Part shown: positions 1 to 6,386 of the stretch, piece after piece
Layout: each line of letters starts with the position of its first letter
Numbering within the stretch: position 1 is the stretch's first letter
From: Planctomycetales bacterium
Lineage (GTDB): Bacteria > 4484-113 > JAFGCY01
Length of the DNA stretch: 13,127 nt
Assembly: GCA_024645305.1 (NCBI GenBank)
Contig: JAHEFU010000042.1
Location: 1 to 13,127 of the forward strand
Direction of reading: 5' to 3'
Program-made: the position numbers and the translations under genes
The notes under the pieces: model-generated
Databases searched by the model: none
Seen by the model: only the letters and a program-made list of their open reading frames with translations
Told to the model about the DNA's origin: nothing

Positions 1-115
1 GTTCAGTCCAGACACGGCTGAGCTTCGGCAGCAGCAGCACTGCGGCCAGCAGCAGGATGAGGCAACCCAGTACCTGGGCGGTGGCGATGACGGTCAGTGC
101 AAGACCTTGATCCAT
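1..115 (-). CDS. N-terminal fragment of a membrane-anchored protein (partial)
   Basis: Only the first 38 residues are in the window; the gene runs off the left edge. The peptide starts MDQGLALTVI and is dominated by a hydrophobic stretch from about residue 7 to 30 (LTVIATAQVLGCLILLLAAV and following leucines), then turns polar (PKLSRVWTE). That looks like one N-terminal membrane anchor or uncleaved signal. The ATG lies 7 bases past the stop of the 462-aa coiled-coil gene, so the two genes are adjacent on the same strand. There is no Shine-Dalgarno sequence before the ATG. Instead a perfect TATAAT ends 6 bases upstream, so the gene may have its own leaderless promoter. The function cannot be judged from this fragment. 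A leucine-rich frame of this kind is plausible but not proven coding. Confidence 0.55.
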   Translation of the reverse strand, partial: MDQGLALTVIATAQVLGCLILLLAAVLLLPKLSRVWTE

Positions 116-127
116 GCACCAATTATA
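116..127 (-). promoter_or_regulatory. Perfect -10 box (TATAAT) 6 bases before a start codon
   Basis: On the minus strand TATAAT occupies 127-122, followed by six bases (TGGTGC) and then the ATG at 115-113. The hexamer overlaps the TAA stop codon of the upstream gene. A transcript started at the usual 6-7 bases from the -10 would begin at or next to the A of the ATG, giving a leaderless mRNA. I find no good -35 element. The spacing is like that at the genes starting at 12978 and 1511. Confidence 0.4.
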
Positions 128-1511
128 ACGAGGCGCAGTCCACCCTGATCAGTCCCGGCGGACAGTCAGTTATCCGGGCCAGCAGGCTGCTGTCTTCCTG
201 CAGCCGGGCCATGCACCACCAGAACAGCTGCGATTTCGGCAGATTGTAGCCCTCTGCCAGCCAGTGACTGTACAGTTCCTGCGGCGCATGCCGCTGTGCC
301 GCCAGCAGCATGAGGCAGCTCAGTTCGCCCCAGACATGCCCACCCAGGGGCTCCGGCCAGCCGCCGAGATGGCGTCCAGTCAGGCTGGCATACAGTCCCG
401 GCCAGCTGTCCTGCGCGCGCTCCAGCACCTTGATATGCTCGAAGGGCAGGTCAGCCGCCCGCGGAATCAGGGCCAGCTCGCCGCGTTGCCAGAGTGCCAG
501 GCAGCACATGAGCTGGATCAGGCTGTCAGAGCCGGATGACCAGGCGGCCAGGCCGTCCGCCGGCTGGGGCTGCCAGTCCGCCGGGGGATCCTGGGTGAGC
601 AGTAACTGCTCCAGCGCCCACAGCGTGCGCAGGAAGCCGGCTTCGTCGTCTGTATGCAGCTCCACGGGCCAGCCACCGAGCACGCGTACGAGACGGTAGA
701 GGTTCCAGTGGGCCGGCTGGCTGAACTGAGCGCGCTGCAGCATCCCGGCATCCCGCCGCTCCAGCTTCCCGTCCCGCAGCAGCCTGAGCAGGGACTCGAG
801 CACCGGCCGTAGCGGATCAGGATGCTGGTCCCAGATCGTAGCCAAATCCGCCAGTGTGCCAAAGGCCCTCTGTGGACCGTTGTCCAGCAGTTCGCCGATC
901 ACCAGCAGCACGGCCACGCTCAGCTCACCGCGCAGCAGGCGGCGGTAATCCGCCAGCTGTTCATGGGCTTCACTGCTGTCCGCGCCGCAGTGCTGCAGGA
1001 GTACCCAGGCGCTGAGCTGCCCGCGCAGCAGATCCAGCTGCTTCCCATATTCGAGGTTCAGGTTGTCAGTCCGCTCAGTCATGCCCTGCAGGCGTTCTGC
1101 AATATCCGTGTGGATCGCGGCATACTCCGCCGCTGTCTGCTCCTCGTCGTCAGCAATGGCGGCCAGCCGGTCACGCTCCGCCTCCCAGGCCCGACGCTCT
1201 GGGCTCGCGCGCCGGCCCAGCAGGCCGCGTCTGGCTTCCGGAGGTGCGGGATTGTGTTCCTGAAAAATCTGCACATCCAGCCGGGCATCAGCTGCACTGC
1301 GCTTTGCTTCGCGCCGCCGCTCATCCGCCGTGCGGACATCCGTTGCCAGACTGCTGCGTTCCTTGAGCAGTTCCGTTCGCTGTTCCTGCAGCTGCTCCAG
1401 CATGCGGCGGGTGATGGCCGCGCGTCCAGGCTGGGCATTGCCGGCCAGTGCGCGGTACAGCAGACCCAGCAGGGCCGGCCGGCTCAAGGGGTCGAAACGC
1501 AGCTCGGGCAT
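123..1511 (-). CDS. Coiled-coil protein of unknown function, 462 aa
   Basis: I do not recognise the family. From the ATG at 1511 (MPELRFDPLSRPALLGLL) the protein has two charged, heptad-like coiled-coil stretches at about residues 33-82 and 104-168. They are split by a Pro/Arg linker (NPAPPEARRGLLGRR). A mostly helical C-terminal half of about 290 residues follows, rich in Leu and Trp. There is no signal peptide, membrane span or recognisable catalytic motif, so a cytoplasmic structural or adaptor protein is the best guess. The frame is open up to an ATG at 1568, which would add 19 residues (MCAVPQ...). I prefer 1511 because a -10-like TAAGAT ends 7 bases before it and the residues after it look more native, but neither start has a Shine-Dalgarno sequence. 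Its stop is 7 bases before the next minus-strand start. The two coil segments recall SMC-like arms, but there are no ATPase motifs. Confidence 0.8.
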   Translation of the reverse strand: MPELRFDPLSRPALLGLLYRALAGNAQPGRAAITRRMLEQLQEQRTELLKERSSLATDVRTADERRREAKRSAADARLDVQIFQEHNPAPPEARRGLLGRRASPERRAWEAERDRLAAIADDEEQTAAEYAAIHTDIAERLQGMTERTDNLNLEYGKQLDLLRGQLSAWVLLQHCGADSSEAHEQLADYRRLLRGELSVAVLLVIGELLDNGPQRAFGTLADLATIWDQHPDPLRPVLESLLRLLRDGKLERRDAGMLQRAQFSQPAHWNLYRLVRVLGGWPVELHTDDEAGFLRTLWALEQLLLTQDPPADWQPQPADGLAAWSSGSDSLIQLMCCLALWQRGELALIPRAADLPFEHIKVLERAQDSWPGLYASLTGRHLGGWPEPLGGHVWGELSCLMLLAAQRHAPQELYSHWLAEGYNLPKSQLFWWCMARLQEDSSLLARITDCPPGLIRVDCASL

Positions 1512-1524
1512 GGCATCAATCTTA
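1512..1524 (-). promoter_or_regulatory. Possible -10 box (TAAGAT) close to a start codon
   Basis: On the minus strand TAAGAT (1524-1519) is followed by seven bases (TGATGCC) and the ATG at 1511. No ribosome binding site lies between them. This is compatible with leaderless initiation and is the main reason for preferring the 1511 start. The hexamer is imperfect and no clear -35 is visible. Confidence 0.3.
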
Positions 1525-1682
1525 GGGGATAGCGCGGTCTGGAATACCGCCTGGGGAACCGCGCACATCTGCAGGGGCCTGGTGCCGGGGGAATTGCCGG
1601 AGGGCTTCCCGGAGTGGGTAGTGGAAAACCCTCCTGTCCTCCAGACAGCTGCAGTATCTCAATCGTTCACAATGTGCTCAGT

Positions 1683-1886
1683 TCAGCTCGAGGGCGGATC
1701 AGGTACCAGCGGACCATCATAATTGGCGGAAATCCAGGTGGCGGCTTCCGCATATGATGTCGGATCCTCCGGCGGGGGCGGCGGGATATGGTTGAATTCA
1801 CGTCCCCACTGCGTGTAGCTGTCCGCCGCAGGTAACTCCCAGTAATCAAGCCAACTCATTACTTTCTGGTAACTCACAAGGGCCAT
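1683..1886 (-). CDS. Small Tyr/Trp/Pro-rich hypothetical protein, 67 aa
   Basis: The peptide begins MALVSYQKVMSWLDYWELPA. It is rich in aromatic residues and then in proline, with a run of five prolines after NHI, and ends DGPLVPDPPSS. The start is well supported: on the minus strand AAGAGGT (1898-1892) lies five bases before the ATG. The aromatic-rich composition is unlike the Arg/Ser-rich shadow frames elsewhere in this window, which argues for a real gene. There is no signal peptide, membrane span, Cys pair or known domain. It stands alone, about 170 bases before the coiled-coil gene on the same strand, and is bracketed by two CACA-W-TGTG palindromes (1668-1678 and 1935-1946). Its role is unknown, and it could still be a chance frame. 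Confidence 0.55.
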   Translation of the reverse strand: MALVSYQKVMSWLDYWELPAADSYTQWGREFNHIPPPPPEDPTSYAEAATWISANYDGPLVPDPPSS

Positions 1887-1935
1887 GGAATACCTCTTGG
1901 ACTTTTTGTTATGTTGGCCTTATCTTAACAGTCCA

Positions 1936-1946
1936 GCACATTGTGC
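1936..1946. promoter_or_regulatory. Palindrome GCACATTGTGC upstream of the small gene
   Basis: GCACA-T-TGTGC is an 11-bp palindrome 49 bp upstream of the ATG of the 67-aa gene. A related CACA-A-TGTG site lies just past the end of that gene at 1668-1676. The position suits an operator in the promoter of the small gene, but the site is short and the regulator unknown. Confidence 0.25.
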
Positions 1947-1973
1947 GGGCGGAAGTTCACTGGCATTTCATCT

Positions 1974-2480
1974 TCAGCCGGCGATCAGGCCCAGCCCGCT
2001 GAGGTGACGGTGGGCATCCAGGCGCCGCAGGAATGATTCATGGCGCAGATGCTTGAGGATCCAGTCCCGGCCATGCAGTCTCAACCTCAGGCGGCTGGCC
2101 GCCCGGGCAATGCCTGTGAACACGAATGCAAAGACCAGGAAGCCCAGCCCGGCCAGGACCATCCATTGTGGCAGGTCAGCCATGGGCCAGATAATCCAGG
2201 GAAGCATGCAGCCGGCCAGCAGCCAGACCACCAGGGCGGCGAGTCCTCCGAGGAACTGCCCCAGGCTGCCCTTCAGCGTCCAGTTCAGCAGCAGCAGCAG
2301 CCCGATGGCCACTGCCGGCAACAGCATCTGCAGATCACTCAATGGCCAGCTGTGAAAGCGGAAGTACATCCAGCCTGCCCTGAAGAGCAGGGCCAGCAGC
2401 AATGCCCCGATCCCGTTGCTGAGGATCCAGACTTCCAGCTTGCTGACCAGTTGCCTATTCACTGCGAACCAGTCTAGCAT
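1974..2480 (-). CDS. Four-helix integral membrane protein, 168 aa, unknown function
   Basis: From the ATG at 2480 the protein starts MLDWFAVNRQLVSKLEVW and has four hydrophobic segments, at about residues 18-36, 50-68, 75-98 and 105-125. A strongly basic cytoplasmic-looking tail follows (RAASRLRLRLHGRDW ... RRLDAHRHL). I do not recognise a family. The open frame continues up to 2573, but the added 31 residues (MPLCTSRPSC...) look non-coding and would run into the divergent gene, so 2480 is preferred. No clear Shine-Dalgarno sequence is present. The gene is divergent from the zinc-ribbon gene with only 52 bp between start codons, and its first codons lie in one arm of a 9-bp inverted repeat. 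Being divergent from another membrane protein hints at shared regulation, but this is inference. Confidence 0.75.
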   Translation of the reverse strand: MLDWFAVNRQLVSKLEVWILSNGIGALLLALLFRAGWMYFRFHSWPLSDLQMLLPAVAIGLLLLLNWTLKGSLGQFLGGLAALVVWLLAGCMLPWIIWPMADLPQWMVLAGLGFLVFAFVFTGIARAASRLRLRLHGRDWILKHLRHESFLRRLDAHRHLSGLGLIAG

Positions 2481-2506
2481 TCCCGGGTCGCAAGTAATGC
2501 TAGAAT
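2473..2506. promoter_or_regulatory. Divergent promoter region with 9-bp inverted repeat
   Basis: TCTAGCATT (2473-2481) and AATGCTAGA (2496-2504) form a perfect inverted repeat with a 14-base spacer. The left arm covers the start codon and next codons of the minus-strand membrane gene (ATG CTA GA). The right arm overlaps the likely -10 box (TAGAAT, 2501-2506) of the plus-strand zinc-ribbon gene. A dimeric regulator bound here could block both genes. A perfect 9-bp repeat can occur by chance about once in a window of this size, so the location is the main argument. Confidence 0.35.
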
Positions 2507-2532
2507 CAGCCTTCTGGCCGGGAGAGATTGGC

Positions 2533-3903
2533 ATGGATGACAAGCAGGACGGACGTGATGTGCACAGTGGCAATGGACAGGATGACGGGCAGCAGCCCGC
2601 CGCCGATCCCGGGCTGTCGCTGCATATGAAACTGGGCGGAGCAGGGGATCCGGTTGAGCCGGATTACTCCACCCAGGGTGGCAGTGGACGCCTGCCGGAA
2701 AGCGATGAGCAGGTTGATCCAGGGGTGGCCCTGCACATGCGGCTGGGCGGCGCGGGTGATCCGGTCCGCTCGGACTACATGACACCGGATGAGCCTGAAG
2801 CGGGAGCCCCCGCGAAGGTGGAAGGCAGCCGCCTGTGCCCGGGATGCAATACGATCACCGAGTTCAGCGGAGGCATCTGTCCCGACTGTGGGTTCCAGTA
2901 CAGCGCATCCTCCTCCGGCAGGCCCCCTGATTTCGCTCCGGGTCCGGCCATTGATGCACCCGGCAGCAGCCAGATCATGAAGATCCTGCTCATTGTTGTA
3001 CTGGTGGCGGTCCTGGCCTTTGCCATCAGCCGGATTGACTTCTCCTCCCTGGGTGGATCCGAGAAGCAGACTGTGGTCGAGGCGGAGATCGAGGCTCCCT
3101 TCATCGCCGTGTCGATAGACGATGAGTTTTACGCCAGCCTCAGCGAAACCCTGCGGGACAAAACGGATGCCTGGACCGCCACGGGTGTGGATGCCTATGT
3201 CTACCGCTACCGCGTGGAAAGCAAGGTTGAACCAGGCGTCAGTCAGTACATCAAGCTGACCGGATTTGTAGGTGGCCCGGCTGCCCAGGAGGCGATCATA
3301 GCCCCGGCGGACCAGCCGCTGCGGATTGCGCTGGCCAGCTACCTGCAGTCCTACCGTGACCGCACCGGCCTGAACTATGACCTGGTGCTGCGCGCCACTG
3401 ACGGCCAGGAAGAAATCCTTGAGGGTGACCATTATGTTCGCTTCGGCCTGTACTACGGCCGGGAGCACATGGATGAGGTCAAGCAGGTCAGCTCAGCCAT
3501 AGCCAGCTACAGGGAGCAAAACGGCCAGTACCCGCGCTCCCTGGCGGGAGTCAGCGCCAATATGAAACTGGAGAACCGGGGCTTCAGTTTCATGCCTGGT
3601 GGCTGGGGTTACCTGCCTATCTTCGCGACGGACTCAGGCGGTAATGTGCCCTTTGGCTCAGGCAGCAGCAGTGCGGAACTCTACCCGCGGGAAGTCAAGG
3701 GCTATTACCTGGTGCATTTCCTGAGCAATCCCGACCTGGGGGTTGACCTGCTAAGCGATGAGGGCAAGACCTACTACCTCAACCGGATCTCACCCCTGCC
3801 CTGCGTGCAGAAGGGCAGCCTGCGCAATGTGGAAATCACTCCCGACGGTGAGCCTGACGGTATCGCCTGGGCGGTGAAGAACGGCGAACTGCTGGACATC
3901 TGA
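2533..3903 (+). CDS. Zinc-ribbon, single-span membrane protein with twin LGGAGDP motif and pseudopilin-like C-terminal part, 456 aa
   Basis: Start at MDDKQDGRDV, with GGGAGAG (2519-2525) just upstream. The frame is open further back but those residues lie in the promoter. The N-terminal 90 residues are acidic and disordered-looking and carry the same motif twice: LHMKLGGAGDPV at about 30-41 and LHMRLGGAGDPV at 68-79. Next is a zinc ribbon with CPGC at 102-105 and CPDC at 116-119, then one hydrophobic span at about 149-166. The segment after the span, roughly 185-456, resembles the periplasmic part of type II pseudopilins and related planctomycete-style proteins around EVKQVSSAIASYREQNGQYP, where a helix is followed by NGxYP. 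It probably spans the inner membrane with the zinc ribbon in the cytoplasm. The substrate and role are unknown. It precedes the parvulin-like gene on the same strand, but that gene has its own promoter. Confidence 0.85.
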   Translation: MDDKQDGRDVHSGNGQDDGQQPAADPGLSLHMKLGGAGDPVEPDYSTQGGSGRLPESDEQVDPGVALHMRLGGAGDPVRSDYMTPDEPEAGAPAKVEGSRLCPGCNTITEFSGGICPDCGFQYSASSSGRPPDFAPGPAIDAPGSSQIMKILLIVVLVAVLAFAISRIDFSSLGGSEKQTVVEAEIEAPFIAVSIDDEFYASLSETLRDKTDAWTATGVDAYVYRYRVESKVEPGVSQYIKLTGFVGGPAAQEAIIAPADQPLRIALASYLQSYRDRTGLNYDLVLRATDGQEEILEGDHYVRFGLYYGREHMDEVKQVSSAIASYREQNGQYPRSLAGVSANMKLENRGFSFMPGGWGYLPIFATDSGGNVPFGSGSSSAELYPREVKGYYLVHFLSNPDLGVDLLSDEGKTYYLNRISPLPCVQKGSLRNVEITPDGEPDGIAWAVKNGELLDI

Positions 3904-3939
3904 TACTTCGGGCTACAAGTCTTTAAGCCCTCCGCTTAT

Positions 3940-3948
3940 TGATATAAT
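3940..3948 (+). promoter_or_regulatory. Extended -10 promoter for the parvulin-like gene
   Basis: TGATATAAT at 3940-3948 is a perfect TATAAT preceded by TGN, the extended -10 element that can work without a good -35. No strong -35 is visible. Transcription would begin near 3955, giving a leader of about 58 bases with a GCGGC-GTA-GCCGC hairpin (3963-3975) and a GTGTGCACAC palindrome (3977-3986) before the AGGAG ribosome binding site (3999-4003). Confidence 0.55.
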
Positions 3949-4012
3949 CATCAGTTCACGCTGCGGCGTAGCCGCTGTGTGCACACGGAAAGGCGGATAG
4001 GAGATACAGACG

Positions 4013-6214
4013 ATGCGTTTCATGGAAACTGTCAGGAAGAAGGGAGCTACCGGCATCTGGATATTTGCCGGCGTGATGCTGCTTTCCATTGTAGGTGGTC
4101 TGGGTGTGGGTGCTTTCTACAGCCCCATGTTCCAGGGCAGCGGGAATGCCGAGATCGGCGCGGCGGGCGGCAAGCTGCCCGTGGTCAGCCGGGACGGCCG
4201 GTTCGAGGGCGTGGCGATGTTCGTCAATGACCGCCCGGTCACGCTCAACGAGTTCGCAGCGAACCTGGAGTTCATGACCCGTAACTACCTGCAAAACCGC
4301 AATGACTACGAGCTTTTGCTGCAGATCTACGGCGAGGCCACACGCAAGCTGGTCCGTGACGAGGTGCTGCTGGAGTACGGCGAGCAGTTTGACGTGACTG
4401 TCACGGAAGCGGAGGTTGAGGAAGAGCGCAACAAGATCATTGACAACTACCTTGCCGGGCAGGATGAAACGACCGGCAATGTGGTCGGCGACCTGGCGTT
4501 GAACCTCAGCAAGTCCAAGGCCCGCCGTGAGGCCTTCCGCACCTTCCTGAGCCGCAGTGGCATGGACAACGCCATCTGGGAACAGAATGTGCAGCGCAGC
4601 CTGCTCGTGACCAACTGCCAGAACAAGATCGTCGAAGTGGCGGATGCCGAAAAGGAACAGAAGATGAACGAGACCAGGCTGCTCATTGATGAGCGCCTGG
4701 CGGCCGGCGAGCTGTTCAGTGAACTGGCGCGCGAATTCAGCGATGACAACAACGCCGAGAACGGCGGTGACCTGAACACCTGGGTCTTCCCGGGCCTGAT
4801 CCAGGATGAGGCGAATGACGATGCGCTGTTCAGCACGCCCGTCGGGGAGACCACGGACTGGTTCGAGATCCCCGCCGGCCTGCAGCGCTTCCAGGTCTAT
4901 GAGAAGCGTGAGGCCGAGGGCCCGGAATTCGAGGAGAAGAAACCGGAGCTGATCCAGGACATCAGGGACGAGAAGGGCGAGGACTACGAGCCGACGGATG
5001 AGGAGGTTGCCAACCTCTACCGCAGTGTCAAGGCACGGCAGATCCAGCTCAACAAGACGGATCCGGCTGCGGCCTACGAGAAGATCGGCAACCTGGTCAG
5101 CGAGGCCAAGGTGGAGATCAACCTGCCCTACGTGCTGGCCTACCAGGCCCTGATGGATGACAGGCTGTACACCGCCGCGGATGTCAGCTTCGAGGACCTC
5201 AAGCTGGTTGCCTCCAACGCCCATGTGGGTGAGAACTTCGACTTCGAGATCATGCGTCCCAAGTGGGACAACCGCCTGCCCAAGCCCGCTGCCGACGAGG
5301 AAGCGGAGGCCGGGACAGAGGACGCTGCAGACAGCGCCCTGGAGGCCGTGGATGAGATCATCGCGGCGGATGAAGCCGCGAACGCAGAGGCCGCGGATGA
5401 GTCGGACACGAGCGGTGACGGCTCAGAAGCCGCTGAGGATGTGGAGGCTGTTGCCAGTATCGAGGAAGCCCTGGTTGAGCAGGAGAGCGCTGTCACGGAA
5501 GCCGATGAGACCACTCCGCTGTACGCCCTGGCGATCGGCTACCTGAAGATGGGCCAGAAGGACGAGGGTGACACACCGAGCATGTTCAGCTACTGGCTGG
5601 TGGCCGACACCTACATGGAGTGGCTGGAGACCGAGGACAGGATCATCGGCCAGCAGGTGGACCGCTCCGCGGCCCGCCAGGAGATCGAGGAGAACCTGGC
5701 GCAGGTGACCGAAAGTGACAACTACAATGCGGCGGCCTATGCGGCGCGCGGCTTGAACCTGGCCTGGCTGGACAGGGCTGATGAGGCCCGCGAGCAGCTG
5801 GCGACGGCGCTCAAGTACGTTGCCAACTCGGACAGTATGACCCTGGACCTGATCGAGCAGGGCTACAACCAGCTCGATGATGAGGATGGCCTGGCCACGC
5901 TTGAGGAGCTGCGCCAGGCGGCGCGCCAGGCGGAGCTGGAGAAGGCCATCAGTGAGGCCCAGAACAACCCGGGCAGCTCCATCCCCTTCGGGGAAGGCAC
6001 GCTGCAGCTGCCGGATATCTCTGATCTGGAAGGGCAGATGAGTGAGGATGTCGCGGGTGACACGGCCACGGACACTGGCACTGCCACGGATGAAGCCGGC
6101 GAAGCTGCCGGTGAAGGGACAGCCGCCACCGAGGATGGATCTGGCGGCGACGAAACCCCGGCCGGTGATGATGCACCGGCTGATCCTCCCGCTGAGGATC
6201 CCGCAGGCCAATAA
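4013..6214 (+). CDS. PpiD/SurA-like membrane-anchored parvulin-type chaperone with TPR-like and acidic regions, 733 aa
   Basis: This is probably a periplasmic folding factor anchored in the inner membrane. One hydrophobic span lies at about 15-36. A SurA_N-like helical chaperone region follows (about 68-205; FVNDRPVTLNEFAANLEF is the typical entry strand). The parvulin-like core is at about 222-300, with FSELAREFSDD, the GGDL motif at 251-254 and the terminal strand QRFQVYEKRE. The usual opening strand ARHIL with its active-site histidine is missing before this core, so isomerase activity is doubtful. A similar VKARQIQL occurs after the domain, at 339-346. Residues 425-500 are an acidic Ala/Glu/Asp linker, 570-605 look like a TPR pair (AAAYAARGLNLAWLDRADEAREQL), and the tail is acidic and Pro-rich. 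AGGAG (3999-4003) lies nine bases before the ATG. It ends in two hairpins and an intrinsic terminator, so it is likely monocistronic. Confidence 0.85.
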   Translation: MRFMETVRKKGATGIWIFAGVMLLSIVGGLGVGAFYSPMFQGSGNAEIGAAGGKLPVVSRDGRFEGVAMFVNDRPVTLNEFAANLEFMTRNYLQNRNDYELLLQIYGEATRKLVRDEVLLEYGEQFDVTVTEAEVEEERNKIIDNYLAGQDETTGNVVGDLALNLSKSKARREAFRTFLSRSGMDNAIWEQNVQRSLLVTNCQNKIVEVADAEKEQKMNETRLLIDERLAAGELFSELAREFSDDNNAENGGDLNTWVFPGLIQDEANDDALFSTPVGETTDWFEIPAGLQRFQVYEKREAEGPEFEEKKPELIQDIRDEKGEDYEPTDEEVANLYRSVKARQIQLNKTDPAAAYEKIGNLVSEAKVEINLPYVLAYQALMDDRLYTAADVSFEDLKLVASNAHVGENFDFEIMRPKWDNRLPKPAADEEAEAGTEDAADSALEAVDEIIAADEAANAEAADESDTSGDGSEAAEDVEAVASIEEALVEQESAVTEADETTPLYALAIGYLKMGQKDEGDTPSMFSYWLVADTYMEWLETEDRIIGQQVDRSAARQEIEENLAQVTESDNYNAAAYAARGLNLAWLDRADEAREQLATALKYVANSDSMTLDLIEQGYNQLDDEDGLATLEELRQAARQAELEKAISEAQNNPGSSIPFGEGTLQLPDISDLEGQMSEDVAGDTATDTGTATDEAGEAAGEGTAATEDGSGGDETPAGDDAPADPPAEDPAGQ

Positions 6215-6215
6215 G

Positions 6216-6263
6216 GGAGGTCCGGAGCAATCCGGACAATAGGAGGTCGGACGCAAGTCCGGC
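6216..6263 (+). ncRNA. Two tandem GCAA-tetraloop hairpins in the 3' UTR
   Basis: Immediately after the stop codon the plus strand has two units, 26 bases apart. Each starts GGAGG and then folds into a 7-bp stem closed by a GCAA (GNRA) tetraloop. Hairpin 1 is GTCCGGA-GCAA-TCCGGAC (6220-6237). Hairpin 2 is GTCGGAC-GCAA-GTCCGGC (6246-6263), with one G-T pair. The stem sequences differ but pairing is kept. They lie before the terminator at 6299-6324, so they would be in the mRNA tail. I do not recognise a known RNA class. They could be a duplicated stability element or a protein-binding site. Confidence 0.45.
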
Positions 6264-6298
6264 GCAAATCGCACTCTGACAATGACGACTTGAAACAA

Positions 6299-6324
6299 GG
6301 GGAGCCTGCGGGCTCCCCTTTTTT
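6299..6324 (+). terminator. Intrinsic terminator of the parvulin-like gene
   Basis: GGGGAGCC-TGCG-GGCTCCCC forms a perfect 8-bp GC-rich stem with a 4-base loop, followed by six T. It lies between two convergent genes. Read on the minus strand the hairpin is followed by only a weak T-rich stretch (TTGTTTC), so it may also partly stop smc transcripts. Confidence 0.9.
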
Positions 6325-6386
6325 ATACTGATTCTCCTCTTGACCTGCTTCTGCTTCGGTTTCTTTTCCTGCTCCCTGCCCCCTGT

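Noticed and set aside
2416..2532. Upstream extension of the zinc-ribbon gene
   Set aside because: The extra 39 residues run through the divergent promoter region and the neighbouring gene start. A ribosome binding site directly precedes 2533.
3956..6298. Long minus-strand frames opposite the parvulin-like gene
   Set aside because: They are shadows of a GC-rich coding frame, with no ribosome binding site or family features.
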